Assembly (NCBI RefSeq): GCF_003428625.2
Contig: NZ_QVQT02000003.1
Location: forward strand, 550,207 to 614,206
Direction: 5' to 3'
From: Paracidobacterium acidisoli
GTDB taxonomy: Bacteria > Acidobacteriota > Terriglobia > Terriglobales > Acidobacteriaceae
DNA length: 64,000 nucleotides
The notes beneath the pieces were generated by a model. It had not been told where the DNA came from and searched no databases. It saw nothing but the letters and a program-made list of their open reading frames with translations. Below, piece by piece: positions 34,332 through 43,324 of this stretch. Made by a program: the position numbers and the translations under genes. Positions within the stretch are counted from its first letter, which is position 1; the number at the start of each line of letters is the position of its first letter.

Positions 34332-35113
34332 CCGACCCTCTGGTGCAGGAAGAAATAGATGGCGATGCAGAGGCCGAGCACGATGATGACGGGGCGGAGC
34401 ACCCTGTCGCTGATGCGCTGCGAGTTTCTCGCTCCGGTATAGCCGCCGGCGGCGCTGGCGATCATCATGAGCCAGGCGTAGCGCCACTCGACGACGCCGT
34501 AGGCCATGAAGGTGATGACGGCGACGCCGTTGGCCACGGTGGTGATAACGACTTTGAGCGAATTGATCTCGGCGATGCGCTCGACGCCGCAGAAGGCAAG
34601 CGCGGTCATGGTGAGCAGGCCGGCTCCGGCGCCGAAGTAGCCGATGTAGTAGCAGATGCAGAGCAGGATGAGCAGCAGAGGGACCAGCGCGATGCGGTGC
34701 TTTCCTCCTGAGGATTGCGCGAGGCGGCGGCGCACGAGGCGGGAGACCGGTCCGCTGACGGCGAAGCTGGTCGAGCCCATGAGGAACAGATAGGGCACGA
34801 GGCGCAGAAACGAGCCCTGGCTGAAGTGAATGAGGGTGAGCGCTCCGGTGACGCCGCCGATGAAGGCGACGATGACTCCGGGGATCACGATGCCGAGGTT
34901 TTTCTGCAGCTCCTCACGATAACCGGCGATGGAGGTGAACTGGCCGGGCCAGAGCGCGACGGTTCCGGTGGCGTTGGCCTCGATGGGCAGCAGGCCGGCC
35001 TTGATGAGCGAAGGAAAGACGAGGAAGCCGCCGCCGCCGGCGATGGAGTTCACCAGACCTCCGAGGAAGGCTATCGCCGTGAGAAAGAGGTAGTGCGAGA
35101 TCAGGACGTGCAC
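34328..35113 (-). CDS. TauE/SafE-family membrane exporter
   Basis: A 261-residue membrane protein with about 7-8 helices. The first reads L-G-G-L-V-N-S-I-A-G-G-G-G-F-L-V-F-P, the G-x-G-G-G motif of the TauE/SafE (DUF81) family, repeated as G-Y-F-G-A-G-A-G-L-L-T-M in the second half. Family members export sulfite or sulfoacetate; the substrate here is unproven. It precedes SemiSWEET in a two-gene unit. Confidence 0.87.
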   Translation of the reverse strand: MHVLISHYLFLTAIAFLGGLVNSIAGGGGFLVFPSLIKAGLLPIEANATGTVALWPGQFTSIAGYREELQKNLGIVIPGVIVAFIGGVTGALTLIHFSQGSFLRLVPYLFLMGSTSFAVSGPVSRLVRRRLAQSSGGKHRIALVPLLLILLCICYYIGYFGAGAGLLTMTALAFCGVERIAEINSLKVVITTVANGVAVITFMAYGVVEWRYAWLMMIASAAGGYTGARNSQRISDRVLRPVIIVLGLCIAIYFFLHQRVG

Positions 35114-35174
35114 AATTTTGATTTTATGGGAGGAGGGTTGTAAACGCCTCCCCTGCGTGAGCCGGGGTCGATGG

Positions 35175-35942
35175 CTACAGGCGGAGCTCGGGCGTGGCGG
35201 CGAGCAGGGTTTGTGTATAAATCTGGCGGGGATGATCGCAGATCTGGTCGCGGCTGCCGTATTCGACGAGGCGGCCGCGCTGCATGACGGCGATGTTTGT
35301 GGCGAGATAGCGCACGAGCGGCATGGAGTGCGAGATGAAGAGATAGGTCAGGCGGAATTCGCGCTGCAGGTCGCGGAGCAGGTTGACGATCTGCGCGCCG
35401 ACACTGACGTCGAGGGCGGAGACGGGCTCGTCGAGCACCAGCACCTCGGGCTGCAGAGCGAGGGCGCGGGCGATGTTGATGCGCTGACGCTGGCCGCCGG
35501 AGAACTCGTGCGGGAAGCGGCGCAGGGCGGAGTCGTCGAGGCCGACGGAGCGGAGCAGATCGTGGCAGCGGCTGCGCAGATCGGCGCGGCTGAGGCGGTG
35601 GTGAGCGCGGCGGTGAATGATGAGCGGCTCGGCAATGATCTGCTCAACGCGCATGCGCGGATTGAGCGCGGCGAAGGGGTCCTGAAAGACGGGCTGCATG
35701 CGGCGGCGAACGGGGCGGAGGGTGCGCTGCGAGACGCCGGTGATGGGCTGTCCGTCGAAGACGACGCTGCCGGAGGTGGGTTCGAGCAGGCCGAGCACGA
35801 TGCGGGCGACGGTGCTTTTGCCGGAGCCGGATTCGCCGACGAGGCCGAGGGTTTCTCCGCGCTCGATGGAAAAGGAGACGCCGTCGACGACGCGCGCGGG
35901 TCCATAGCTTTTCGAAAGACCGGAAGCCTCGAGCAGGGGCAT
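35175..35942 (-). CDS. ABC transporter ATPase, peptide/nickel (OppF/DppF) type
   Basis: A 255-residue ABC ATPase from the ATG at 35942. Walker A G-E-S-G-S-G-K-S-T, signature F-S-G-G-Q-R-Q-R-I, Walker B V-L-V-L-D-E-P, then D-V-S-V-G-A-Q-I-V-N-L, the Opp/Dpp subgroup. Normally it would partner a second ATPase, two permeases and a binding protein; none is adjacent, so it is an orphan ATPase or works with distant genes. Confidence 0.88.
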   Translation of the reverse strand: MPLLEASGLSKSYGPARVVDGVSFSIERGETLGLVGESGSGKSTVARIVLGLLEPTSGSVVFDGQPITGVSQRTLRPVRRRMQPVFQDPFAALNPRMRVEQIIAEPLIIHRRAHHRLSRADLRSRCHDLLRSVGLDDSALRRFPHEFSGGQRQRINIARALALQPEVLVLDEPVSALDVSVGAQIVNLLRDLQREFRLTYLFISHSMPLVRYLATNIAVMQRGRLVEYGSRDQICDHPRQIYTQTLLAATPELRL

Positions 35943-36021
35943 AAAAGCAGGGTAGCCGGAAAATGTTCGGGCAGGAAGCGCGAGGCGCAGTATGCGCTCC
36001 ATGCCTGGTTATCATAAAAAA

Positions 36022-36243
36022 ATGCCTTTTCCGATCAAAGTATGTGTGGCGTGCTCGGAGGAATTCGAGCTGCGGCCGGATAAGCCAGGTTTTGCGAATC
36101 GCTGTCCGGAGTGCAGCGTCTCTGACGAGAGCGAGACGGAGACGAAGCTCGGCCGGGGCGCCGATGAGCGCAAAGCGGAGAGCGAAGTGAACGAGGCCCG
36201 GCGCCGGGCGATCCGCGATCTGCTTTACCGCAAGGACAGTTAG
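36022..36243 (+). CDS. Small zinc-ribbon protein
   Basis: A 73-residue protein (80 from the in-frame ATG at 36001). C-V-A-C near the start and C-P-E-C 16 residues later form a likely zinc ribbon; the rest is charged and helical. No clear ribosome-binding site precedes either ATG. It converges with gluQ, overlapping by 4 bases. The function is unknown. Confidence 0.6.
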   Translation: MPFPIKVCVACSEEFELRPDKPGFANRCPECSVSDESETETKLGRGADERKAESEVNEARRRAIRDLLYRKDS

Positions 36244-37136
36244 CGGGCTTCCGCCAGCAGCTCCTGGGGTGATTTGCCCTGCTCCCGCAGGGAACGGATC
36301 GAGAGCGCGTCGTGGCGCTTGGCCAGACGCTGACCGCTTTGATCGCGCAGCAGGGGGCAGTGATACCAGAGCGGCGGCTCGAGGCCGAGGGCGCGATACA
36401 GCAGAATCTGACGGACGGTGGAGAGGAGCAGGTCGGCTCCGCGCACGACTTCGGTGATCTGCATCGCAGCATCGTCCACGACGACGGCGAGCTGGTAGGC
36501 GGGAACGTCATCGCGCCGCCAGACGAGGAAGTCGCCGAAGTCGCGTCCGGCGAGGAAGCGCTGCGGGCCGAAGTGCGCATCTTCAAAGCCGATGCTTTCA
36601 CCATCCGGAACCTGAAAGCGCCAGTTGACGCCGGCGGGCTCGGGATATTGGGCCGCGTCTGCGACGGTTCCGGCGGCGGGGCGGCAGCTTCCAGGATACA
36701 TGGGACCTTCGTCGCTCTCGCCTGCGCCTTCGTGCGGGGCCTGGGCGATGCGGCTGAGATCTTTGCGGGAGCAGGTGCAGGGATAGATGACGCCCTGGTC
36801 GCGGAGCGCGCGCCAGGCGCGAAGATAGTGGCCGCGGCGCCGGCTCTGGGTGTAGGGCGCGAAGGGTCCGCCGATGTCTGTATGGATGTCAGGGCCTTCC
36901 TGCCAGGAGATGCCGAGCCAGCGGAGGTCCTCGTACATGGCGTCAGTGAATTCGGGACGGCAGCGCTGCGGGTCGAGGTCTTCGTTGCGCAGGATGAGTG
37001 TGCCCCCGGCGTCGCGGGCGCGGCAGAATGCGGTAAAGAACGTTCGCGCGTGGCCGAGGTGGAGGAGCCCGGTGGGGGTGGGCGCGATGCGTCCGCGATA
37101 CGAGGGGTTCACGTGGTCAGTGTAATGGGGAGGCAC
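36240..37136 (-). CDS. gluQ: Glutamyl-Q tRNA(Asp) synthetase
   Basis: A 298-residue truncated GluRS paralogue that makes glutamyl-queuosine on tRNA(Asp). The class I site is present (R-I-A-P-T-P-T-G-L-L-H-L-G-H-A), the KMSKS region is replaced by L-A-K-R-H-D-A-L-S, and the zinc site reads Y-P-C-T-C-S with Y-P-G-S-C. It lacks the anticodon-binding domain, as expected. The start is GTG at 37136, or GTG at 37112. Confidence 0.88.
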   Translation of the reverse strand: MPPHYTDHVNPSYRGRIAPTPTGLLHLGHARTFFTAFCRARDAGGTLILRNEDLDPQRCRPEFTDAMYEDLRWLGISWQEGPDIHTDIGGPFAPYTQSRRRGHYLRAWRALRDQGVIYPCTCSRKDLSRIAQAPHEGAGESDEGPMYPGSCRPAAGTVADAAQYPEPAGVNWRFQVPDGESIGFEDAHFGPQRFLAGRDFGDFLVWRRDDVPAYQLAVVVDDAAMQITEVVRGADLLLSTVRQILLYRALGLEPPLWYHCPLLRDQSGQRLAKRHDALSIRSLREQGKSPQELLAEAR

Positions 37137-37241
37137 TTCTCATCGAGCTGGCTGGGAGCACTGCATGCGCGGGGCCGCCTGGAACGGGCTCGCTGCGGGT
37201 AGAATGACAACGTTTCCATTCCGGTTCGGGGTCAGGTGCGT

Positions 37242-39332
37242 ATGCGGCGTCGTGAATTTGTGAAGTCGGCGATTGTGCTGGGCGGTGCGATGGCGTGGAG
37301 TCCGTCGAAGAGGTTTTTACTGGCGCAGGAGGAGGCGGCTGCGGCCCCGGACCCGCAGGTGAAGCGGGTGCTGGTGATGTTCAAGTGCCACTTCGACGCG
37401 GGGTTTATCGACACGCAGAAAAATGTGGTGAACCGCTACTTCACGGAGTATTTTCCGCTGGCTGTTCGCGTGGCGAGCGAGCAGCGCGAGAGCGGCGGGC
37501 ACCGCTATGTGTGGACGACGGGATCGTGGCTGCTCTATGAGTATCTGGAGCAGGCTTCGGCGGCGGAGCGCAGCCGCATGGAGAAGGCGATTGCGGCGGG
37601 AGATATTGCCTGGCATGCGCTGCCGTTCAACTGGCAGACGGAGCTGATCGATGCGTCGATGATTGAGGGCAGCGTGGCGCTGTCGCAATCGCTCGACCGG
37701 CGCTTTGGGCACACGACGACGGGCGCGAAGATGACCGATGTGCCGGGACATACGAGGGGCATTATTGCGCCGCTGGCCGCGCAGGGAGTGACGTTTCTCG
37801 ATATCGGCGTGAACGATGCGAGCACGCCGGCGGAGGTGCCTCCGCTGTTTTTGTGGAAGTCGCCGGGCGGGGCGGGGCTGGTGGTGATGTATCACCACGG
37901 CTATGGCGGCGTGACGCGGGTGCCGGATTCCGATGTGGCGCTGGCGGTGGTGGTGCGCAACGACAACAGCGGACCGCATACGCCGCAGGAGATTGCGCAG
38001 ATTTATGGGGATCTCGGCAGGCGCTTTCCGCAGGCGCGGATCGAGGCATGCGGGCTGACGGAGTTTGCGAATGCGGTTGCGCCGCATCGCGCTGCGCTGC
38101 CGGTGGTGACGGAGGAGATCGGCGACAGCTGGATTCACGGCATCGCGAGCGATCCGCTGAAGGTGGCGCGGTATCGCGAGGTGGCGCGGCTGCGGCAGAA
38201 GTGGATTGCGCAGGGGAACTTCCGGACCGGCGATGCGGTCGATGTTCAACTGCTGCGGCACGTTCTGCTGGAGGCGGAGCACACGTGGGGAACGGATACG
38301 AAGACGTGGCTCGACTTCGACCATTACACGCCGCAGGATCTGGCTCCGATGCTGGACACGAAGAATTACAAGGTGGTGGAGTTCAGCTGGGAGGAGAAGC
38401 GCAAAGACCTGTTCGACGGCATTGCCGCTTTGCCGGAGCCGCTGCGCGGAGAGGCAGAGGCGGCGGTCAGCGCGCTGGCAGTGAAGGAGCCGCCGATGGC
38501 GTCTGCTTCGGCTTCGGCAGAGAAGGAGATCGAGACGGCGCACTTTGTGCTGAAGATCGACGCGAAGACCGGAGCGATTGTCCGTTTGCGGAACAAAAAA
38601 TCGGGCAAAGAATGGGCTTCACCCGATCATCCATTGGCGCTGTTTTCGTATCAGACGCTTTCGCAGCAGGATTATTCGCGGTTCTTCTCGAATTACGTGA
38701 TCAGCACGGCGGACTGGGCGAAGAAGGATTTCGGCAAGCCGAATATCGAGCGGTTCGGTGCGGAGAGCCGGGAGTGGACGCCAGCGCTCAGGGCGCTCGA
38801 GGTGCAGAGAGGGAAGGACGGCTATCGCGTGACGGCACGGCTGGAGATCGACGATGCCGAGGCGCAGCGATCGGGCCGGTCGGCGTTTCCGAAGAGGATG
38901 TATCTGGAGCTGTTGTTGCCGGCCGCGGAGCCGGTGGTGCACCTTGACTTCAGCTGGTTCGAGAAGCCCGCGACGCGCATGCCGGAGGCGCTGTGGCTGA
39001 CCTTTCATCCGAATGTGGACGATCCGCATGGATGGACGATGGACAAGTCGGGCGAGCAGGTCTCGCCGTTCGATGTGGTGGTGGCGGGGGGACGGCATCT
39101 GCATGCGGTGTCGACGGGCTTCCGGCACACGGGCGGAGGGCAATCGCTCGAGGTCGAGACGGTCGATGCTCCGCTGATTGCGGTGGGCGGGAAGTCTCCG
39201 CTGAACTTCTCGAAAGCGCAGCCGGATTTGTCGGACGGCGTGCACTCCTGCCTGTTCAACAATGCGTGGGGCACGAACTATCTGATGTGGTACGGGGAAG
39301 ATATGCGCTTCCGCTATGTGCTGCGCGGCTGA
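37242..39332 (+). CDS. Tat-exported DUF5054 protein (GH38-like fold)
   Basis: A 696-residue exported protein from the ATG at 37242. The N-terminus R-R-R-E-F-V-K followed by a hydrophobic stretch is a twin-arginine signal. The mature start reads V-L-V-M-F-K-C-H-F-D-A-G-F-I-D-T, resembling the catalytic-centre motif of GH38/57-like barrels, then G-A-K-M-T-D-V-P-G-H-T-R-G and W-G-T-D-T-K-T-W. The C-terminal half is beta-rich. This matches DUF5054, a family of predicted carbohydrate-active proteins; the substrate is unknown. Single gene, no neighbouring partner. Confidence 0.75.
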   Translation: MRRREFVKSAIVLGGAMAWSPSKRFLLAQEEAAAAPDPQVKRVLVMFKCHFDAGFIDTQKNVVNRYFTEYFPLAVRVASEQRESGGHRYVWTTGSWLLYEYLEQASAAERSRMEKAIAAGDIAWHALPFNWQTELIDASMIEGSVALSQSLDRRFGHTTTGAKMTDVPGHTRGIIAPLAAQGVTFLDIGVNDASTPAEVPPLFLWKSPGGAGLVVMYHHGYGGVTRVPDSDVALAVVVRNDNSGPHTPQEIAQIYGDLGRRFPQARIEACGLTEFANAVAPHRAALPVVTEEIGDSWIHGIASDPLKVARYREVARLRQKWIAQGNFRTGDAVDVQLLRHVLLEAEHTWGTDTKTWLDFDHYTPQDLAPMLDTKNYKVVEFSWEEKRKDLFDGIAALPEPLRGEAEAAVSALAVKEPPMASASASAEKEIETAHFVLKIDAKTGAIVRLRNKKSGKEWASPDHPLALFSYQTLSQQDYSRFFSNYVISTADWAKKDFGKPNIERFGAESREWTPALRALEVQRGKDGYRVTARLEIDDAEAQRSGRSAFPKRMYLELLLPAAEPVVHLDFSWFEKPATRMPEALWLTFHPNVDDPHGWTMDKSGEQVSPFDVVVAGGRHLHAVSTGFRHTGGGQSLEVETVDAPLIAVGGKSPLNFSKAQPDLSDGVHSCLFNNAWGTNYLMWYGEDMRFRYVLRG

Positions 39333-39352
39333 TTGACACAGGTAGAAACGCA

Positions 39353-39433
39353 GGGGCTGAAGCCCGGATATTGCATGCTTATTGGACTGCAGAGGGGATT
39401 TACCACAGAGAGCACAGAGGACACGGAGAAAGA
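39353..39433. repeat. Partial family B core and intergenic block
   Basis: CAGGGGCTGAAGCCCG (39351-39366) is half of the family B core without its ends. It is followed by ACCACAGAGAGCACAGAGGA and CACGGAGAAAG, a block of repetitive character. Only one copy of the latter is in this window. Confidence 0.35.
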
Positions 39434-39481
39434 ACGCGGAACCTGTGGTTCGCGTTTCGGCATGGAGTTCCGGACAGATTC

Positions 39482-40789
39482 TTAGAACAGATCGGGAATG
39501 CTGGTGAAGGCGATGCGGGTGGGCGCGGCGGCGCGGGCCAGCAGCATGCTTCCGGAGAAGAGGGTGTTGGTGCCGTGCTTCAGGTTCAGCGCATCCATGA
39601 TGGACGTGAGGCGGGTGCGGCGGGCCTCTTCTTCGAGGCTGGAGAAGAGGCTGAGGGTGTGCAGGTGCTCGGGGACGAGGTTGCCGAGCCAGACACCGGC
39701 CTGGAAGGGCTTCTGATACTGCGGGCCGGTGGGACGCAGCTCCCAGAGCTTTGTCAGCGCCTCGATGAGGGTCTGATTGTCCTGGCATTCGAGCAGTGGG
39801 GTGCTCTGCGACCAGCTCAATTGCGGAATGCCCGAGGTGTGCAGCCGCTTCGCTTCATTTTTCGGGACCACATAGCGGACAAAGAGCGAGAGATGCGTCG
39901 TCCAGAGGCGCTCCATGCGCAGGCGCATGGCGGCCTTGTGCAGGAGCTTGTGGAGGATGGCGTAGCAGCCGTCCGGCGTGCGGAACTCAGGCGAGAGGAC
40001 GTGGCTCTGGCTGACGGACTTCTGGTGCTCGAGCTCGGCGTCGTGAAAGTCTTCGCCGCGCAGCCAGTACCAGAGCTTTTCGCCGCCGATGCCGCCCCAG
40101 GTGGTGTTCATCTGCTCGCGGCTGAGGGCGAGGATCTGCGGCATGGTGGTGATGCCGGCGTCGTGCAGGCGCTTTTCCATGCGCGCGCCGATGCCGGGGA
40201 GATCGCGCGGGACGAGGCCGCTGAGGGCAGCTTCGAGGATGTCGGGCGTGAGAGCGACGAGGCCGTCGGGTTTCTCCATATCGGAGGCGATTTTGGCGAG
40301 GTAGCGGTTGGGGGCGAGGCCGACGGAGCAGCGCAGGGTGGCTCCGGCATATTTGCGGATGGATTGCTTCACCTCGCGGCCTAGCTCGAGGGCGCGCAGG
40401 AGCGACTGCTCGCGGCCGATGAGGCTGCAGGCCATCTCATCGATGGACATGACGGCGGAGACGGGGATGCAGCGCTCGACGGCTTCGACGATTTTGTTGT
40501 GGTACTCGACGTAGAGCTCGTGGCGGCCTTCGACCAGCTCGATGCCGGGGCAGAGGCGTTTGGCCTCGCCGACCTGGGTGCCGGTGCGGACGCCGAAGGC
40601 TTTGGCTTCGTAGCTGGCGGCGATGCAGCAGGTGGTGTCGGCCATGACGGGAACGACGGCGACGGGGCGGTTGCGCAGATGGGGGCGCAGCTCCTGCTCG
40701 ACGGAGGCGAAGTAGGAGTTGAGGTCGAGGAAGAGCCAGCGGACCAGAGGGCCTTTGGGTGAGGTGTCGCGGCTGGAGGCGGGAGCCAC
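39482..40789 (-). CDS. Y-family DNA polymerase (DinB/UmuC-like)
   Basis: A 435-residue translesion polymerase. The catalytic sites are complete: F-L-D-L-N-S-Y-F-A-S-V-E-Q (first metal Asp) and M-S-I-D-E-M-A-C (second acidic pair). It continues with S-V-G-L-A-P-N-R-Y-L-A-K-I-A-S-D-M-E-K-P-D-G and the helix-hairpin-helix D-L-P-G-I-G-A-R-M-E-K-R-L, then the little-finger domain. Intact active-site residues argue for a working polymerase rather than an inactive ImuB. No neighbouring imuA or dnaE2. It bypasses DNA lesions. Confidence 0.9.
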   Translation of the reverse strand: MAPASSRDTSPKGPLVRWLFLDLNSYFASVEQELRPHLRNRPVAVVPVMADTTCCIAASYEAKAFGVRTGTQVGEAKRLCPGIELVEGRHELYVEYHNKIVEAVERCIPVSAVMSIDEMACSLIGREQSLLRALELGREVKQSIRKYAGATLRCSVGLAPNRYLAKIASDMEKPDGLVALTPDILEAALSGLVPRDLPGIGARMEKRLHDAGITTMPQILALSREQMNTTWGGIGGEKLWYWLRGEDFHDAELEHQKSVSQSHVLSPEFRTPDGCYAILHKLLHKAAMRLRMERLWTTHLSLFVRYVVPKNEAKRLHTSGIPQLSWSQSTPLLECQDNQTLIEALTKLWELRPTGPQYQKPFQAGVWLGNLVPEHLHTLSLFSSLEEEARRTRLTSIMDALNLKHGTNTLFSGSMLLARAAAPTRIAFTSIPDLF

Positions 40790-40957
40790 GGCTCTATTTT
40801 CCCCTTTTGTTCGCTTTGGGGCAATGCGAAACTGTGCCGGGGCATTTTCCGTCTCTCATGCGGCCACCTGAAATCACCGATAAGAGTGGCGTGGTTCTCC
40901 GGGCGGGTTGGCGGGCGGTTCCGGATGAATTTTAGGTGGATTGGATGGGCGGACGGG

Positions 40958-40974
40958 GATTTTGATTCAAAATC
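40958..40974. promoter_or_regulatory. Perfect 17-bp palindrome in divergent region
   Basis: GATTTTGA-T-TCAAAATC, arms of 8 bp with a single central base. It lies between the Y-family polymerase (leftward) and a tiny membrane protein (rightward), so it is a candidate operator for either. Confidence 0.5.
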
Positions 40975-41021
40975 GCCTGGGAATTTGCGATTATTGGAAC
41001 ACGCTCAGGAAATGAAGAAAA

Positions 41022-41039
41022 CCTGAACGCCGGTTCAGG
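41022..41039 (+). promoter_or_regulatory. Hairpin upstream of small membrane protein
   Basis: CCTGAAC-GCCG-GTTCAGG, a perfect 7-bp stem with a 4-base loop. It ends 12 bases before the GGAG at 41052-41055 of the next gene; possible leader hairpin or operator. Confidence 0.45.
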
Positions 41040-41062
41040 GTTCTAACGGAGTGGAGCGGAAT

Positions 41063-41233
41063 ATGTGGTTCCTCAGGATGCACGATGTGTTGTCCCACTT
41101 TTCGCACCTGAGTGAGTATTTGCCTGCTGTCCTGATCACCATTGGCGTGGCCATGCTGATCGGATGTGCGGTGGGCTGTATCTGCTCACCCTGCGAAGAG
41201 AAAGACGACCTGTTTCATAAGGAAGTCTTCTGA
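41063..41233 (+). CDS. 56-residue single-pass membrane protein
   Basis: Starts MWFLRMHDVLSHFSHLSEYL with GGAG 7 bases upstream of the ATG. One hydrophobic helix (about residues 23-44) ends in the Cys-rich G-C-A-V-G-C-I-C-S-P-C, then a short charged tail. The three to four clustered cysteines at the membrane face could bind metal or be modified. No family recognised. Confidence 0.6.
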   Translation: MWFLRMHDVLSHFSHLSEYLPAVLITIGVAMLIGCAVGCICSPCEEKDDLFHKEVF

Positions 41234-41350
41234 CCCTGCCGCCCGGCCCCTGCCGTCCGGCCGTGGGCGCGAGCTGTTGTTCCCCTTTCCTTTGTGAGAT
41301 GAAGGCCGCCGCGCGTTTTTGCCGCGCCTGTGCGCTGCGGTGTGCTCCTC

Positions 41351-41356
41351 TATAAT
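41351..41356 (+). promoter_or_regulatory. Perfect -10 box (TATAAT) 8 bases from a start codon
   Basis: TATAAT at 41351-41356 with the ATG at 41364, a spacing that places transcription start at or next to the start codon. No good -35 is seen at the expected 41328-41333. Confidence 0.45.
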
Positions 41357-41363
41357 CCCTTCG

Positions 41364-42968
41364 ATGAGCGAGCCGAATGGCGGAATGAGTGAACTGGAGC
41401 GGCGCAATCGTCTGGCCGAAGAGGGCGGAGGCGAAGAGCGCCGCGAGCGGCAGCATCGCGAGGGAAAGCTGTCGGCGCGCGAGCGGATTCTGCTGCTGCT
41501 CGATGAAGACTCCTTTGAAGAGACAGACCGCCTGGTGACGCATCGCTGCTCCGATTTCGGGATGGAGCGGATGCGGGTGCCGGGCGACGGCTTTGTGACC
41601 GGCTATGGGCGGATCGACGGACGGACGGTGTTCGTCTTTGCGCAGGACTTTACAGTCTTTGGCGGATCGCTGTCGGAGGCGAATGCGGCCAAGATCGTGA
41701 AGCTGATGGATACGGCGATGCGGGTGGGCGCGCCGGTGATCGGGCTGAACGATTCGGGCGGGGCGCGGATTCAGGAGGGCGTGGTTTCGCTGGCCGGGTA
41801 TGCGGACATCTTTCTGCGCAATACGCTGGCCAGCGGCGTGGTGCCGCAGATCTCGGCGATTCTGGGGCCGTGCGCGGGCGGAGCGGTGTACTCGCCGGCG
41901 ATCACCGATTTCACACTGATGGTGGACAAGACCTCATACATGTTCGTGACCGGGCCGGATGTGATCAAAACCGTCACGCACGAAGAGGTGACGAAGGAGC
42001 AGCTGGGCGGGGCGACGACGCACAACGAAATCTCCGGCGTGGCACATTTTATGGCGCACGACGATGCGGAGTGCCTGGCGATGATTCGCGAGCTGCTCAG
42101 CTTTCTGCCGTCGAATAACATCGACGATCCGCCGCGGAAGGCGTGCACGGACCCGGCAGGCCGCGCCGATCGCGAGCTGGATACGCTGGTGCCGCCTGAG
42201 TCGAATCAGCCGTACGACATCAAGCTGGTGATCGAGCGCATCGTGGACGATGGGTACTTCTTCGAGGTCCACGAGCACTTTGCGCGGAATATCGTGATCG
42301 GCTTTTCGCGCATGAACGGGCGGCCGGTGGGGATTGTGGCGAATCAGCCGGCGTATCTGGCGGGGGTGCTGGATATCGACGCGAGCGTGAAGGGCGCGCG
42401 CTTTGTGCGCTTCTGCGATGCGTTCAACATTCCACTGATTACGCTGGAGGATGTTCCGGGGTTTCTGCCGGGCACGCAGCAGGAGTATGGCGGGATCATT
42501 CGCCACGGGGCCAAGCTGCTCTATGCCTTTGCCGAGGCGACGGTGCCGAAGCTGACGGTGATTACACGCAAGGCGTATGGCGGAGCGTACTGCGTGATGA
42601 GCTCGAAGCACATCCGCACCGACCTGAACCTGGCATGGCCGACGGCGGAGATTGCGGTGATGGGTCCGGAGGGCGCGGTGAATATCGTATACGGGCGGGA
42701 GTTATCGCAGGTCGTGCCGCAGGCGGAGGAGCGCGAAGGGCCGCTGTCTGAAGAGCGCCGGGCCGGGGTGCTGGCAGAAGCGCGGGCGGGCAAGGTGCAC
42801 GAGTTTCGCGAGCAGTTTGCGAATCCCTGGATTGCGGCGGAGCGCGGGTATGTGGATGCGGTGATTCCTCCGCATGAGACACGGCGGCGGCTGATCTCGG
42901 CGCTGGAGATGCTGGACGGGAAGCGGGACAAGAACCCGCCAAAGAAGCACGGGAATATTCCTTTATAG
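41364..42968 (+). CDS. Acyl-CoA carboxylase, carboxyltransferase (beta) subunit
   Basis: A 534-residue crotonase-fold carboxyltransferase of the PccB/AccD5/MmdA type. Marks are [12 protein letters not shown] near the start, [52 protein letters not shown] and [11 protein letters not shown]. It carboxylates propionyl- or acetyl-CoA with a biotin subunit encoded elsewhere. No biotin carboxylase adjacent. Confidence 0.93.
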   Translation: MSEPNGGMSELERRNRLAEEGGGEERRERQHREGKLSARERILLLLDEDSFEETDRLVTHRCSDFGMERMRVPGDGFVTGYGRIDGRTVFVFAQDFTVFGGSLSEANAAKIVKLMDTAMRVGAPVIGLNDSGGARIQEGVVSLAGYADIFLRNTLASGVVPQISAILGPCAGGAVYSPAITDFTLMVDKTSYMFVTGPDVIKTVTHEEVTKEQLGGATTHNEISGVAHFMAHDDAECLAMIRELLSFLPSNNIDDPPRKACTDPAGRADRELDTLVPPESNQPYDIKLVIERIVDDGYFFEVHEHFARNIVIGFSRMNGRPVGIVANQPAYLAGVLDIDASVKGARFVRFCDAFNIPLITLEDVPGFLPGTQQEYGGIIRHGAKLLYAFAEATVPKLTVITRKAYGGAYCVMSSKHIRTDLNLAWPTAEIAVMGPEGAVNIVYGRELSQVVPQAEEREGPLSEERRAGVLAEARAGKVHEFREQFANPWIAAERGYVDAVIPPHETRRRLISALEMLDGKRDKNPPKKHGNIPL

Positions 42969-43041
42969 GACTGGCCGTCCAGGCACCCGCGCCTTCGGCG
43001 CAAAAGTCTGTATTTCCGGAGATGATCTTCTTGCCGGGTGT

Positions 43042-43064
43042 AAAGTAGTGAATATCACTACTTT
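43042..43064. promoter_or_regulatory. Perfect operator palindrome of the Phd-PIN operon
   Basis: AAAGTAGTG-AATAT-CACTACTTT, 9-bp perfect arms with a 5-base spacer, ending 15 bases before the antitoxin ATG. Phd/YefM antitoxins bind such palindromes to repress their operon. Confidence 0.8.
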
Positions 43065-43078
43065 TGTGGAGGGTTGCG

Positions 43079-43324
43079 ATGAAAGAGGAGCTGGTATCCG
43101 CGGCGGATGCGAACCGGAGCTTTTCCCGCCTTTTGCAGGAGGTGCGGCAGGGGCATAGCTATGTCGTCACCAGCCACGGCAAACCGATTGCCAGAATTTC
43201 GCCGGTGGAGGAAGAGCGGGGAAGAGAGAAAGCCCGTGAATTGCTTCTTGCCAGGCTTCGCAGTGAGCCCTCTGTGGAAGTTGGCAAGTGGACGCGCGAT
43301 GAGCTGTATGAGGATGACAAGTGA
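43079..43324 (+). CDS. Phd/YefM-family antitoxin
   Basis: An 81-residue antitoxin from the ATG at 43079, preceded by GGAGGG (43068-43073). It reads A-A-D-A-N-R-S-F-S-R-L-L-Q-E-V and V-V-T-S-H-G-K-P-I-A-R-I-S-P-V, the Phd/YefM DNA-binding fold, then an acidic C-terminal toxin-binding tail. Its stop overlaps the toxin start by 4 bases. It represses its own operon through the palindrome at 43042-43064. Confidence 0.92.
   Translation: MKEELVSAADANRSFSRLLQEVRQGHSYVVTSHGKPIARISPVEEERGREKARELLLARLRSEPSVEVGKWTRDELYEDDK

Noticed and set aside
40810-40830. SOS (LexA) box upstream of the Y-family polymerase
   Set aside because: TTCGC and GCGAA are inverted with an 11-base gap, but this does not match a LexA consensus I can name, so no call was made.
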